Positions 9,624-19,064 are shown, counted from the first letter of the stretch. The stretch: 64,000 bases of DNA from Microvirga brassicacearum (GCF_008757455.1 NZ_VCMV01000071.1:104786-168785), one strand, 5' to 3'. Translations and numbers: made by a program. The notes: generated by a model not told the origin, from the sequence alone.

Positions 9624-10729
9624 TCCGGCTTCGGTTTTGCCGCCCCGTTCCTGACGGGCTTGCCGTCCCCAAGCGCGTGCGCCAGCACTTTCTTCATCAC
9701 ACCCGGCAGGGCTTCCTCGTGGAGATCGCGGCGGAGCGTCCAGCGCATGTCGCCCGGCTCCGGCGTTCCCCGCGGCACCTTGGCCAGGAACACCGTCAGT
9801 TCGAGCGGAAAATGGGTGAAGACGTGGCGCACGAGGCCGGGCAGCCGCTGCCACCGCGCCTCGATCGGAGCATCGAGCATGGCGCGGGACGGTTCGTAAC
9901 CGGGCTCCCAGGCGCTTGTGGGCGTCTCCACCATGCCGCCGAGCAGGCCCTGCGTCGGCCGCGTTCGCAACAGGATGCTGTCATCGGCGCGCAGAACCAC
10001 GAAGGCTGCGCCGCGGCGCAGGTCGCCGGTGAGCTTCTTCTGTTTCTTCGGATAGAGCTCCTGCGAGCCTTGCGCACGCGCCTCGCAAGGCGCCATCCAC
10101 GGGCAGAGGGCGCAGGCCGGGCGCTTGGGGGTGCAGATCGTCGCGCCGAGATCCATCAGGGCCTGGGCGAAATCCCCCGGCCGGTCCAGCGGCACCATTT
10201 CAAGGGTGAGCGTGCGCAGCAGCGGCTTTGCCTTCGGAAGCGGTTCCTCCACCGTGAAGAGCCGCGAGACGACGCGCTCCACATTGCCATCCACCGCCGC
10301 CGCTGGTTCGTGGAACGCGATGGCGGCGACCGCCGCCGCCGTGTAGGCGCCGATGCCGGGCAGAGCGAGCAATTCCGCTTCGGTCGCGGGAAATGCGCCG
10401 GCGTGCTTGTCCACAACCGCCTTGGCGCAGGCATGGAGGTTGCGGGCGCGGGAATAATAGCCGAGGCCGGCCCATGCCTGCATGACCGCGTCGACCGGCG
10501 CCTCCGCCAAGGCGGCGACGGTCGGAAACCGCTCAAGGAACCGAAGATAGAATGGCTTTACCGCTGTCACGGTGGTCTGCTGCAGCATGATCTCGGAAAG
10601 CCACACCCGATAAGGATCCGGGACTTCGCCGGCCTCGGCGCGCCAGGGCAGGCTGCGCCGGTGGCGGTCGTACCACGCGAGCAGATCTGGGCTTTGAGGC
10701 TTGGAGGCGCGCGGCGCGAGCGTTAGCAT
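9614..10729 (-). CDS. mutY: A/G-specific adenine DNA glycosylase
   Basis: Excises adenine mispaired with 8-oxoguanine (371 aa). The N-terminal helix-hairpin-helix GPD domain has the catalytic glutamate in SEIMLQQTTV, the hairpin LPGIGAYTAAAV and the catalytic aspartate in AAVDGNVERV. The 4Fe-4S loop is the canonical C-x6-C-x2-C-x5-C (CTPKRPACALCPWMAPC, about residues 202-218). A C-terminal NUDIX-like domain recognising 8-oxoG follows (GLLGGMVETPTS). It is divergent from the dciA-like gene, and the mutY-dciA-dsbA-smc order is common in Hyphomicrobiales. Confidence 0.96.
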   Translation of the reverse strand: MLTLAPRASKPQSPDLLAWYDRHRRSLPWRAEAGEVPDPYRVWLSEIMLQQTTVTAVKPFYLRFLERFPTVAALAEAPVDAVMQAWAGLGYYSRARNLHACAKAVVDKHAGAFPATEAELLALPGIGAYTAAAVAAIAFHEPAAAVDGNVERVVSRLFTVEEPLPKAKPLLRTLTLEMVPLDRPGDFAQALMDLGATICTPKRPACALCPWMAPCEARAQGSQELYPKKQKKLTGDLRRGAAFVVLRADDSILLRTRPTQGLLGGMVETPTSAWEPGYEPSRAMLDAPIEARWQRLPGLVRHVFTHFPLELTVFLAKVPRGTPEPGDMRWTLRRDLHEEALPGVMKKVLAHALGDGKPVRNGAAKPKPDQI

Positions 10730-10781
10730 GAGGATGTGGATAGCGATCCTGATCGAATAATCCAGACCTGCTTTGGATCAA

Positions 10782-11300
10782 ATGACCATGCGTAAGCCGA
10801 GACCCCGGGCGAAGCCGCTTGCCGATTTCGTCGATGTTTGCCTTGGCCCCAGCCTGGCCAGGCAAGGCTTTGCCACGTCCGACGTGATCGTTGCGTGGGC
10901 CGACATCGTGGGCGAGCGTCTGGCGGAATTCACGCAGCCCTTGAAGATCGAGTGGAAGCGCAAAGGGCCTAATGCCGACCCGGAGGCAAGGCCCGAGCCC
11001 GCGATTCTCGTGGTGCGCACGGAAAGCGCCTTCGCCCTGGAGATGCAGCATCTGGCCCCCATCGTCATCGAGCGCGTGAACACCTATTACGGCTGGCGCT
11101 GCATCGGCCGCATCGTGCTCAAGCAAGGACCGGTGCGGCGGGCCGAGAAGCAACGGCCCGTCGTGCCCGTTTTGAGCGAGGCGGACCGCAAACGGGTGAA
11201 GGCTGCGACCCAGCCCATCGAGGAGGATGCCCTTAGGCTTGCCCTCGACCGGCTGGGACAGGCCATCGTCGGCCAGCCCTCGGCGCGCACGAAAGCGTGA
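10782..11300 (+). CDS. DUF721/DciA-like protein
   Basis: A 172-residue cytoplasmic protein of the DUF721 family. DUF721 includes DciA, the ancestral loader or operator of the replicative helicase DnaB, so a role in replication is possible; direct function is not shown here. The visible family features are the FATSDVIVAWADIVGERLAE helix pair and the VVRTESAFALEMQHL beta-strand/helix segment. A basic N-terminus (MRKPRPRAKP) precedes it. The ATG at 10782 is used; TTG 10773 and ATG 10788 are alternatives. It lies between divergent mutY and the dsbA-like gene. Confidence 0.8.
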   Translation: MTMRKPRPRAKPLADFVDVCLGPSLARQGFATSDVIVAWADIVGERLAEFTQPLKIEWKRKGPNADPEARPEPAILVVRTESAFALEMQHLAPIVIERVNTYYGWRCIGRIVLKQGPVRRAEKQRPVVPVLSEADRKRVKAATQPIEEDALRLALDRLGQAIVGQPSARTKA

Positions 11301-11373
11301 CGAACGTGGGCTTGCCACAAAACCGATCTCCCTCTACCGCAAGACGAAATATCCTTCAGGAGCCTTTTCAACG

Positions 11374-12012
11374 ATGATCACCCGGCGCCAAACGCTTCAG
11401 CTTCTCGGAACCGCCGCCGCAACCGTCCTCGTGGCATCGAGCCTGCCGGCTTTCGCCCAGAACGTCGCGGTCTCCGATCTCGCCGTCCCCGGCCCGCTCG
11501 GCGATGTCGCCCAGGGACCCGCGGATGCCAAGGTGACGATCATCGAATACGCGTCGTTGACCTGCTCCCACTGCGCCAACTTTCACAAGACGACCTATCC
11601 GGAGCTGAAGAAGCGCTATATCGACACCAACAAGGTGCGGTTCATCCTGCGCGAATTCCCCCTCGATCCGCTCGCCACCGCGGGCTTCATGCTGGCGCGC
11701 TGCGACGGCGAAGGAAAATATTACCCGGTCACCGATCTGCTCTTCGAGCAGCAGAGGAATTGGGCTTTTACCGAGAAACCCCTCGATGCCCTGCGGCAAC
11801 TGATGCGTCAGGCCGGTTTTTCACAGGAGAAGTTCGAAGCCTGCTTGCAGGATCAGAAACTTTATGACGCGGTGAACGCTGTGAAGAACCGCGGCGTCGA
11901 CCAGTTCAAGGTGGACTCGACCCCGACCTTCTTCATCAATGGTCAGCGTCATCCCGGAGCCCTTTCAATCGATGAGATCGAGAAGATCATCAAGCCGCTG
12001 CTCGGAGAGTAA
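11374..12012 (+). CDS. DsbA-family thiol:disulfide oxidoreductase, exported
   Basis: Periplasmic thioredoxin-fold protein (212 aa) that probably introduces or transfers disulfide bonds. The N-terminus carries ITRRQTLQLLG and a hydrophobic stretch ending PAFAQ, a signal peptide with a twin-arginine look although the Tat consensus is only partial. The active site is C64-S-H-C67, and the cis-proline loop is seen as STPTFFING. The ATG at 11374 has GGAG 12 bases upstream; the frame is open farther 5' inside the preceding gene. The spacing of 73 bases to the dciA-like gene and 45 to smc suggests co-transcription. Confidence 0.88.
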   Translation: MITRRQTLQLLGTAAATVLVASSLPAFAQNVAVSDLAVPGPLGDVAQGPADAKVTIIEYASLTCSHCANFHKTTYPELKKRYIDTNKVRFILREFPLDPLATAGFMLARCDGEGKYYPVTDLLFEQQRNWAFTEKPLDALRQLMRQAGFSQEKFEACLQDQKLYDAVNAVKNRGVDQFKVDSTPTFFINGQRHPGALSIDEIEKIIKPLLGE

Positions 12013-12057
12013 GGTCTCCGCTCCTGCCCTTCCCGGGCGGGCAGGAAGGTCGCGTCG

Positions 12058-15000
12058 ATGAAGCTGACTCGCCTTCGCATCGCCGGGTTCAAGACCTTTG
12101 TCGAACCGATGGACTTCCTGATCGAGACCGGGTTGACCGGGGTCGTCGGGCCGAATGGCTGCGGCAAATCGAACCTTGTCGAGGCGTTGCGCTGGGTCAT
12201 GGGAGAGAACTCCCATAAGAACATGCGCGCCTCCGGCATGGACGACGTCATTTTCTCCGGTTCGGGAGGCCGACCGGCCCGCAACACCGCCGAGGTGATG
12301 CTCACCATCGACAATGGGGAGCGCACCGCGCCGGCGGCTTTCAACGACGCCGACATGCTGGAAATCTCGCGCCGGATCGAGCGCGAGGAAGGCTCGACCT
12401 ATCGCATCAACGGCAAGGAAGTCCGCGCCCGCGATGTGCAGATCCTGTTTGCCGACGCGGCGACAGGCGCGCGTTCGCCCTCTCTTGTGCGGCAGGGCCA
12501 GATCAGCGAAATCATTTCGGCGAAGCCCCAGTCGCGCCGCCGCATTCTCGAGGACGCCGCCGGCATCGCCGGGCTCCATGCGCGCCGGCACGAGGCGGAA
12601 CTGCGCCTCAAGGCGGCGGAGGACAATCTCCTGCGCGTCGAGGACGTGCTGCGCGAACTCGAAACCCAGGTCGACAGCCTGAAACGGCAGGGGCGGCAGG
12701 CCTCCCGCTACAAGAACCTGTCGGCCGAGATCCGGCGTCTCGAGGCTCTGCATTATGCCATCGGTTTCGCCGATGCGCGCGAACAGGCCGCGTCCTCCGA
12801 GCGTCAGGCCGCCGAAGACCTGAAGACCGTCGCCGACCGCACCGAGGAACAGACCAAGGCGGCGACGGCGCAAGCCATTGCGGCCCACGGCCTCCCGGCC
12901 CTGCGCGACGCGGAGGTCAAGGCGGCAGCAGCCCTCCAGCGCCTCACTCATGCCCGCAACGAACTCGAATCCGAGGAGCGGCGCTCCAAGGAGCGGGTGA
13001 CCGAGCTCGAACGCCATATCGGCGACCTCAACCGCGATCTCGCCCGCGAGGCAGCACAGCGCACGGACGCGCAAGGCTCCATCGAGCGGCTGCAGGCGGA
13101 AGCCGACGAGATTGCGCTCACCACCGAGGGCGCCGGCGACGCGCGTGCCGAGAGCGAAGACCGGCTGCGCGTTGTCGAAGCGGAATTGGCTGAGGCCGAG
13201 ACGTCGTTGAGCGCCCTTCAGGCCCAGACATCGGATCTCAACGCCCGCCGCGCCGCGCTTGAGCGCGCAATCCGCGAGGAAATGGAGCGCGCGGCTCGAT
13301 TCGCTTCCGAGAAACAGCGAATCGAACGCGATATCGCGGCGCTTTCCGCCTCCTCCGACGATTCGCCGCCCGTCGATCTTTTGCGCGAAGACATGGCGAT
13401 CGCCGAGGACGCGGTGCAACAGGCCGAGGAAGCGGTCCTGTCCGCCCGCGAAGAACTCGCCGCCGCGCGCGACGCCGAGAATCGCCTGCGCCAGCCTCTG
13501 AATGAGGCCGAGCGCAAGGCGCAGCAGCTTGAGACCGAGGCGCGCACGCTGGCGAAACTTTTCACGTCGGAAACCGGCGACCTGTGGCCGCCCGCCCTTG
13601 ACCAGATCACCGTCCAGAAGGGCTATGAGACGGCTCTGGGTGCGGCTTTAGGCGATGATCTCGACGCCTCCACCAATCCGTCCGCCCCCGCTCACTGGGC
13701 CGAAACCGGCGCGGGTGAGGACGATCCGCGCCTGCCCGAAGGTGCCGTCGCGCTGGCATCGGTGGCGCGTGCGCCGGCAGCCTTGCAGCGCCGCCTGAAG
13801 CAGGTCGGCATCGTCAGCAAAGCCGATGGTTTGCGGCTGCGCGGAACATTGAAGCCCGGCCAGCGCCTCGTCTCGCCGGAAGGCGATCTCTGGCGCTGGG
13901 ATGGTTTCACCACTGCGGCCGAAGCGCCCTCCGCCGCTGCGCGGCGGCTTGCCGAAAAGAATCGCCTCGGCGATCTGGAACTGGAGGCGGCGGAAGCGCG
14001 CGAAGCGGTTGGGCATCTTCGCGCCGAGGCGGAAGAATCGCTCGATGCGGTGCGGCGCGCAGCCGCCCACGAAATGCAGGCGATCGAGGCCGCCCGGCAG
14101 ACCCGCCAGGCCCTCGACGGCGCCCGCGCGCGCCTTGCTCAAGCCGAGCGGCGCGAGGCGGAGCTTGGGCAGCGGCGCTCCGCTCTGCAGGAGGGTCTCG
14201 CACGGCTGTCCGCGAGCGAGAGCGAGGCCATCGAGCGCGTCCGCGATGCGGAAGGCGCGCTGGAGGATCTGGCGCCCGGCCCCGATCTCGAAAACCGGCT
14301 TCTGGAAGAGCGCACGCGCGTGGCCGAGCGCCGGGCCGCCGCCTCGGAAGCCAGGGCCGCGCTGCAATCGCTTGTGCACGAAGCCGAGTTGCGTCGCCGC
14401 CGGCAGGAATCCATCGCAGCCGATATTCGGCTCTGGACCGACCGCACCGAGCGCGCCGCCCGCGCGCTGGAAGACCTCGGCGAGCGGCTGGAACGGGCCC
14501 AGGACGAGCACCAGCGCCTGCTGGAAGCGCCCGACACCTATCTGGCGCGCCGCCGCGCCCTGATGGCTGAGGTCGACGAGGCTGAACTGAAGCGCAAAGA
14601 GGCAGCCGATCATCTCGCCGACGCGGAGACCAATCTCGCCGAAACCGACCGGACCGCGCGGGCGGCGCTCGAGGCCCTTGCGGCGGCGCGCGAGGCCAGG
14701 GCCGGATCGCAGGCGCGGCACGAGGCGGCGGTCCAGCGCCTCACCGAGATCACGCACAGCATCGCCGAAAATCTCGAGACCACCCCGGCCGGGCTGATCG
14801 AACTCGCCGGGCTGCAGGAAGGCGTCGAATTGCCGTCGCAGCACGAGATCGAATCAAAGCTGCACAGCCTCAAGAGCGACCGCGAGCGCCTCGGCGCCGT
14901 GAACCTGCGCGCCGACGAGGAGCTGACGGATCTCGAAGGCAAGCACACGGGCATCGCCACCGAACGGGACGATCTGGTGGAGGCGATCAAGCGTCTTCGG

Positions 15001-15516
15001 CAGGCCATCGGCAGCCTCAACCGCGAAGGCCGGGAGCGGCTGCTTGCCGCCTTCGACGTGGTCAACGGCCACTTCAAGGAGCTCTTCACGACCCTGTTCG
15101 GCGGCGGCACGGCGGAGCTGACGCTGGTCGATTCGGACGATCCGCTGGAAGCCGGCCTCGACATTCTCGCCCGGCCGCCCGGCAAAAAGCCCCAGAGCAT
15201 GACGCTGCTGTCGGGCGGCGAGCAGGCCCTGACGGCGACCGCGCTGATCTTCGCCGTGTTCCTCACGAATCCTTCTCCCATCTGCGTTCTCGACGAGGTC
15301 GATGCGCCCCTCGACGATGCCAATGTGGAGCGCTATTGCGACCTTCTCGACAGCATGTCGCGCCAGACCGACACGCGCTTCGTCGTCATCACCCACAATC
15401 CCATCACCATGGCGCGGATGGACCGCCTGTTCGGCGTCACCATGGCCGAGCGCGGCGTCTCCCAGCTGGTCTCCGTCGACCTGCAGAGCGCCGAGCGCAT
15501 TCTCGAAACGGCGTAA
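12058..15516 (+). CDS. smc: Chromosome segregation protein SMC
   Basis: Structural maintenance of chromosomes ATPase, 1152 residues, full length. The head domain parts are at both ends: Walker A GPNGCGKSNL near residue 32, the ABC signature LLSGGEQAL near residue 1050 and Walker B PICVLDEVDAP near residue 1073. Between them are long charged coiled coils rich in Ala, Arg and Glu (about 165-500 and 640-1000) flanking a hinge around residues 505-620. It compacts and resolves newly replicated DNA together with ScpA and ScpB, which are not in the window. The high Ala/Arg/Glu content produces long spurious frames on the other strand. Confidence 0.97.
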   Translation: MKLTRLRIAGFKTFVEPMDFLIETGLTGVVGPNGCGKSNLVEALRWVMGENSHKNMRASGMDDVIFSGSGGRPARNTAEVMLTIDNGERTAPAAFNDADMLEISRRIEREEGSTYRINGKEVRARDVQILFADAATGARSPSLVRQGQISEIISAKPQSRRRILEDAAGIAGLHARRHEAELRLKAAEDNLLRVEDVLRELETQVDSLKRQGRQASRYKNLSAEIRRLEALHYAIGFADAREQAASSERQAAEDLKTVADRTEEQTKAATAQAIAAHGLPALRDAEVKAAAALQRLTHARNELESEERRSKERVTELERHIGDLNRDLAREAAQRTDAQGSIERLQAEADEIALTTEGAGDARAESEDRLRVVEAELAEAETSLSALQAQTSDLNARRAALERAIREEMERAARFASEKQRIERDIAALSASSDDSPPVDLLREDMAIAEDAVQQAEEAVLSAREELAAARDAENRLRQPLNEAERKAQQLETEARTLAKLFTSETGDLWPPALDQITVQKGYETALGAALGDDLDASTNPSAPAHWAETGAGEDDPRLPEGAVALASVARAPAALQRRLKQVGIVSKADGLRLRGTLKPGQRLVSPEGDLWRWDGFTTAAEAPSAAARRLAEKNRLGDLELEAAEAREAVGHLRAEAEESLDAVRRAAAHEMQAIEAARQTRQALDGARARLAQAERREAELGQRRSALQEGLARLSASESEAIERVRDAEGALEDLAPGPDLENRLLEERTRVAERRAAASEARAALQSLVHEAELRRRRQESIAADIRLWTDRTERAARALEDLGERLERAQDEHQRLLEAPDTYLARRRALMAEVDEAELKRKEAADHLADAETNLAETDRTARAALEALAAAREARAGSQARHEAAVQRLTEITHSIAENLETTPAGLIELAGLQEGVELPSQHEIESKLHSLKSDRERLGAVNLRADEELTDLEGKHTGIATERDDLVEAIKRLRQAIGSLNREGRERLLAAFDVVNGHFKELFTTLFGGGTAELTLVDSDDPLEAGLDILARPPGKKPQSMTLLSGGEQALTATALIFAVFLTNPSPICVLDEVDAPLDDANVERYCDLLDSMSRQTDTRFVVITHNPITMARMDRLFGVTMAERGVSQLVSVDLQSAERILETA

Positions 15517-15632
15517 GGCTTTCGGGGCTCGTCACAGTTCAGCCTCAAAATGCGAGCCGAGATCCTTCGCGGCTGCGGTAATCCGGTAGTTTTTTTAATT
15601 ATTTCAAAGACTTAAACGTTTCCCACATTGCC

Positions 15633-15661
15633 TTGACAGGGGGGACCCCCGCTCATATGTT
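15633..15661 (+). promoter_or_regulatory. Promoter of the atp (F0) operon
   Basis: TTGACA, 17 bases, then TATGTT, close to the sigma-70 consensus with ideal spacing. It lies 64 bases upstream of atpI, after an AT-rich stretch (15590-15620) that could act as an UP element. The spacer contains a GGGGG/CCCCC inverted repeat. Confidence 0.7.
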
Positions 15662-15724
15662 GCGCGCGGCTTTCGGGGCCAGGCCGGAAGACCTTTTCCC
15701 GCGCTGCTTGAGGAGGAGAACGCC

Positions 15725-16099
15725 ATGGCGGATCCAACGAAGCGGGGCGATGAAAACGGTCAGAAGCCGGACAGCTCCGGCGACGCCGATCTTTCAGCGA
15801 GACTGAAGTCACTCGATGCACGGCTTGAAAAAGTGGCCGTGCAGCGCCGGGAGACGAAGGAAACGCAAACCCGCAAGACGTCGGATTCGAATGCGCTCGG
15901 CCAGGCTTTGAGGCTTTCGGCGGAGTTCATTTCCGGAGTTGCCGCGGGGGGAATCATCGGATGGATCGTCGATCGGCTGTTTGAAACGTCCCCATGGGGG
16001 CTTGTCGTCTGCATCATCCTCGGCTTTTGCGCCGGGATGCTCAATTTGTTCAGGGCGGCCGGGTTGATGAAATCCGCGCCTCACGATCAAAAGCGGTGA
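15725..16099 (+). CDS. atpI: ATP synthase protein I
   Basis: Small accessory membrane protein of F0F1-ATP synthase, 124 residues, thought to help assemble the c-ring. The first 60 residues are hydrophilic and charged; two membrane helices follow (about 66-85, with SGVAAGGIIGWIVDRLF, and 90-110, WGLVVCIILGFCAGML). A strong AGGAGG ribosome site precedes the ATG. It is the first gene of atpI-atpB-atpE-atpF'-atpF; F1 genes are elsewhere, as usual in alphaproteobacteria. Confidence 0.92.
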   Translation: MADPTKRGDENGQKPDSSGDADLSARLKSLDARLEKVAVQRRETKETQTRKTSDSNALGQALRLSAEFISGVAAGGIIGWIVDRLFETSPWGLVVCIILGFCAGMLNLFRAAGLMKSAPHDQKR

Positions 16100-16160
16100 C
16101 GGGTTCCAGACGAAGACGACCTTGTGACTTTAAGGCAACTAGCGAAGCGAAGAGTGGATC

Positions 16161-16889
16161 ATGGCGAGCCCGATCGAACAATTCCAGATCAAGCCCATCA
16201 TTCCCGCCATTGGTTTCACCAATTCGTCCCTCTTCATGGTCGGCGCCGCGGCTCTGATCGTCGGCGGCCTCATGTTCGCCAGCCGTAAGCGCGCCATCGT
16301 TCCGGGCCGTTCCCAATCCATCGCCGAAATCCTCCACGAGTTCGTTGCCGGCACGCTGAAAGACGCGACCGGGCAGGAAGGCATGAAGTTCTTCCCGCTC
16401 GTCTTCTCGCTCTTCATGTTCGTGCTGACGGCCAACCTGCTCGGGATGATTCCGGGATTCTTCACCGTCACCAGCCACGTCATCGTCACCTTTGCGCTCG
16501 CCCTGCTGGTGATCGGCACGGTGGTGGTCTACGGCTTCATCAAGCACGGCACGCATTTCCTCGGGCTCTTCTCGCCGCCGGGCGTGCCGGGATGGCTGCT
16601 TCCCTTCATCGTGGTGATCGAGATCATCTCGTTCCTGTCGCGTCCGATCTCGCTGAGCCTGCGTCTCTTCGCCAACATGCTCGCGGGCCATATCGCGCTG
16701 AAAGTTTTCGCAGGCTTTGTCGTTGCGCTTCTCGGCGCGGGCGGCGCCATCGCGTTCCTCGCTCCGCTCCCGCTTCTCATGGCGGTTGCTCTCATGGCGT
16801 TCGAGTTCTTCGTCGCCGTTCTGCAGGCCTACGTCTTTACGGTGTTGACCTGCATCTACCTGAACGACGCGCTGCACCCAGGCCACTAG
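16161..16889 (+). CDS. atpB: F0F1 ATP synthase subunit a
   Basis: Integral membrane stator subunit (242 aa) forming the proton half-channels beside the c-ring. It has five to six hydrophobic helices and the essential arginine in [14 protein letters not shown] near residue 172. The N-terminus [10 protein letters not shown] and C-terminus [16 protein letters not shown] are typical for alphaproteobacterial subunit a. It follows atpI by 61 bases and precedes atpE by 55. Confidence 0.97.
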   Translation: MASPIEQFQIKPIIPAIGFTNSSLFMVGAAALIVGGLMFASRKRAIVPGRSQSIAEILHEFVAGTLKDATGQEGMKFFPLVFSLFMFVLTANLLGMIPGFFTVTSHVIVTFALALLVIGTVVVYGFIKHGTHFLGLFSPPGVPGWLLPFIVVIEIISFLSRPISLSLRLFANMLAGHIALKVFAGFVVALLGAGGAIAFLAPLPLLMAVALMAFEFFVAVLQAYVFTVLTCIYLNDALHPGH

Positions 16890-16944
16890 GTCTGCGCCGA
16901 GTTACACCCTGCCTTCCCGGTCAACACCCCTCAAGGAGATCACG

Positions 16945-17169
16945 ATGGATCCGGTTGCTTTCAAATACCTCGGCGCGGGCCTTGCCTGCATCGGCATGGG
17001 CCTCGCCGCTATGGGCGTTGGGAACATCTTCGGTAACTTCCTCTCGGGCGCCCTGCGCAACCCGTCGGCTGCCGACGGTCAGTTCGCACGCGCCTTCATC
17101 GGCGCGGCGCTTGCGGAAGGTCTCGGCATCTTCTGTCTCGTCGTCGCCCTCGTTCTGCTGTTCACCTAA
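16945..17169 (+). CDS. atpE: F0F1 ATP synthase subunit c
   Basis: Proteolipid of the rotating c-ring, 74 residues: two membrane helices joined by a polar loop (RNPSAADGQ). The first helix is glycine-rich ([18 protein letters not shown]). The proton-carrying carboxylate in helix 2 is the glutamate in ALAEGLGIF. The ribosome site AAGGAG is strong. A hairpin with T-tract lies directly downstream, which may favour higher output of this subunit, needed in several copies per complex. Confidence 0.97.
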   Translation: MDPVAFKYLGAGLACIGMGLAAMGVGNIFGNFLSGALRNPSAADGQFARAFIGAALAEGLGIFCLVVALVLLFT

Positions 17170-17227
17170 TTTTTGGAACGGTGACCGGGATGGCAAAGCG
17201 CGTTTAGTGTTTTGCCCGGACTACGGT

Positions 17228-17261
17228 GACGGCGGATCTTCCGCCGTCATTCGGCTTTTTT
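17228..17261 (+). terminator. Intra-operon terminator between atpE and atpF'
   Basis: Perfect 9-bp stem GACGGCGGA / TCCGCCGTC with a 3-base loop (17228-17248), then ATTCGGC and six T (17256-17261). This matches an intrinsic terminator and sits 58 bases after the atpE stop, inside the operon. Confidence 0.7.
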
Positions 17262-17292
17262 AAAGACTTCCATCCGTGACAGGATCGGCACC

Positions 17293-17841
17293 ATGGCTCA
17301 GGCTCAGACCACAAACGCCACAACCGAAGCGCATGGCGGCGCTCACGAAGATGTCGGCTTTCCGCCGCTGAAGACGGAAACCTTTGCCGGCCAGCTCGTC
17401 TGGCTCGCGATCACCTTCGTGCTGCTCTACGTTCTGCTTTCGCGGCTGGTTCTGCCGCGTCTTGGCGGCATCCTGGAAAACCGCCGCTCGACGATCGCCA
17501 CCGATCTCGACGACGCGGCCGCCATGAAGCAGCGCGCCGAGGATGCGGGAACCGCCTACGAGAAGGCACTGGCCGAAGCGCGCTCGCGCGCTCAGGGCCT
17601 CGCTCAGGAAACCCGCTCCAAGCTTGCGGCGGAATCGGATGCCAAGCGCAAGGTGCTCGAAGCTGAGCTCGCCAAGCGCCTCGCCGAGGCCGAAGCCACC
17701 ATTTCCGCCAAGAAGGCGCAGGCCATGGGCAATGTCCGCGGTATCGCGTCCGACACCGCGACCGCCATTGTCGAGCGCCTGACCGGCAAGGCTCCGAGCG
17801 CGCAGACGATCCAGGCGGCCCTCGATGCCGTGAAGGCCTAA
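17293..17841 (+). CDS. atpG: F0F1 ATP synthase subunit b'
   Basis: Peripheral stalk subunit b' (182 aa) typical of alphaproteobacteria and cyanobacteria, which use a b/b' heterodimer. A hydrophilic N-terminus of about 30 residues rich in Thr, His and Ala precedes one membrane helix (LVWLAITFVLLYVLLSRLV, about 38-56), then a long amphipathic coiled coil rich in Ala, Glu and Lys. It starts 32 bases after the atpE terminator and is followed by atpF after ten bases. The symbol atpG (also atpX or atpF2) is used in this order for b'. Confidence 0.93.
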   Translation: MAQAQTTNATTEAHGGAHEDVGFPPLKTETFAGQLVWLAITFVLLYVLLSRLVLPRLGGILENRRSTIATDLDDAAAMKQRAEDAGTAYEKALAEARSRAQGLAQETRSKLAAESDAKRKVLEAELAKRLAEAEATISAKKAQAMGNVRGIASDTATAIVERLTGKAPSAQTIQAALDAVKA

Positions 17842-17851
17842 GGAGTTTACG

Positions 17852-18337
17852 ATGCTCGCCAGCGCAGAATTTTGGGTTGCGGTCGCCTTCGTTATTTTCT
17901 GGGGCGTGATGTTCTATTACGGCGTGCCCGGCAAAGTGATGGGCTCGCTCGACAAGCGCGGCAAGCGCATTGCCGACGAATTGGCCGAGGCCAAGCGCCT
18001 GCGTCAGGACGCCGAGGCGCTGTTGAAGGAATATGAGCAGAAGCGCGGCGCCGCCGAGCGCGAAGCCGCCGAGATCGTGTCGCTTGCCCGCGACGAGGCC
18101 GAGCGCCTCGCGAGCGAAGCGCAGGAGAAGATCGCCGATTTCGTGAAGCGCCGCACCGCATCCGCGGAGGCGAAGATCGCCCAGGCGGAGACCCAAGCCA
18201 CCGCCGAAGTGCGCGCTGCGGCGGTCGATGCGGCCGTCAAGGCATCGGAACGCGTCCTGCGCGAAGAACTGAAGGGCCCGGCGGCCACATCCCTGCTCGA
18301 GCGCAGTCTCGGCGACGTGCGCACGAAACTGCAGTAG
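17852..18337 (+). CDS. atpF: F0F1 ATP synthase subunit b
   Basis: Peripheral stalk subunit b, 161 residues: one N-terminal membrane helix (FWVAVAFVIFWGVMFYYGV, about 6-25) and a long charged coiled coil (KRIADELAEAKRLRQDAEAL onwards) that reaches the F1 head. It begins ten bases after the b' stop with AGGAG upstream, so the two are translated together and paired. A strong terminator follows 28 bases after its stop and closes the operon. Confidence 0.95.
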   Translation: MLASAEFWVAVAFVIFWGVMFYYGVPGKVMGSLDKRGKRIADELAEAKRLRQDAEALLKEYEQKRGAAEREAAEIVSLARDEAERLASEAQEKIADFVKRRTASAEAKIAQAETQATAEVRAAAVDAAVKASERVLREELKGPAATSLLERSLGDVRTKLQ

Positions 18338-18364
18338 AACCGGCTTATCCGTCGTTTTTTAATC

Positions 18365-18391
18365 AAGGCCGCCGCCGAGGCGGCCTTTTTT
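18365..18391 (+). terminator. Terminator of the atp operon
   Basis: 9-bp stem AAGGCCGCC / GGCGGCCTT with a GCCGA loop and a T run (18386-18391). Canonical intrinsic terminator. Confidence 0.85.
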
Positions 18392-18407
18392 CTTTGGGGG
18401 ACTTCGC

Positions 18408-19064
18408 TTGCTGGTCATTTTCGATTGCGACGGTGTCCTGGTCGATTCAGAGACGCTCGCCTGTCAGGTCGATGCGGAATTTCTGACATCGCTGGGCATC
18501 CCCTACACGCGGGACGAGATCATCAGTCAGTTCGTGGGCGTCAGCCTGAAGGACATGATCCCGCGGATCGAGGCGGAGCGCGCCTGCACGTTGCCGGCCG
18601 ACTTCGCCGAATCCCTGAACCGCACGCTCTTCGCTCGCCTTGAGAGCGACCTTCGGCCGATTGCCGGGGTGCGCGATGCGATTCTGGCCCTGCCCCATCG
18701 CCGCTGCGTCGCGTCCTCATCGACGCCGGACCGGATCGCGCTCTCGCTGCGCCTCACCGGTCTTAACGATCTCTTCGACAACGTCTTCAGCGCGAGCGAG
18801 GTCGTGCGCGGCAAGCCGGCGCCGGATCTCTTTTTGCATGCGGCAGCGCGCATGGGCGTTGCGCCACCCGATTGCCTCGTCATCGAGGATTCGATCGCGG
18901 GCGTTCAGGCAGCCGGTGCGGCTGGAATGCGCGTGATCGGTTTTGCTGGTGGCGGACATTGCGGGCCGGATCATGCCGGGAGATTGCGTGAAGCCGGTGC
19001 GCTGAGCGTCATCGACCGGATGGCGGAACTTCCGGAGACGTTGCGCGCCTTCACCTCTCCCTGA
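18408..19064 (+). CDS. HAD-family phosphatase (phosphoglucomutase/phosphatase-like subfamily)
   Basis: Haloacid-dehalogenase-fold hydrolase (218 aa) acting on a small sugar-phosphate-like substrate; the substrate is unknown. Motif I is FDCDGVLVDSE (residues 5-15), motif II is ASSST near residue 105, motif III is the lysine in GKPAPDLF and motif IV is VIEDSIAGVQAA. The start is TTG at 18408 with GGGGG about nine bases upstream; the conserved fold begins right there. The last codons and the stop lie within the palindromic repeat cluster, so the C-terminus appears to have been replaced or extended by repeat sequence. Confidence 0.88.
   Translation: MLVIFDCDGVLVDSETLACQVDAEFLTSLGIPYTRDEIISQFVGVSLKDMIPRIEAERACTLPADFAESLNRTLFARLESDLRPIAGVRDAILALPHRRCVASSSTPDRIALSLRLTGLNDLFDNVFSASEVVRGKPAPDLFLHAAARMGVAPPDCLVIEDSIAGVQAAGAAGMRVIGFAGGGHCGPDHAGRLREAGALSVIDRMAELPETLRAFTSP

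Noticed and set aside
11965..14844. Long minus-strand frames opposite smc
   Set aside because: Complement of Ala/Arg/Glu coiled-coil codons; no recognisable domains or ribosome sites.
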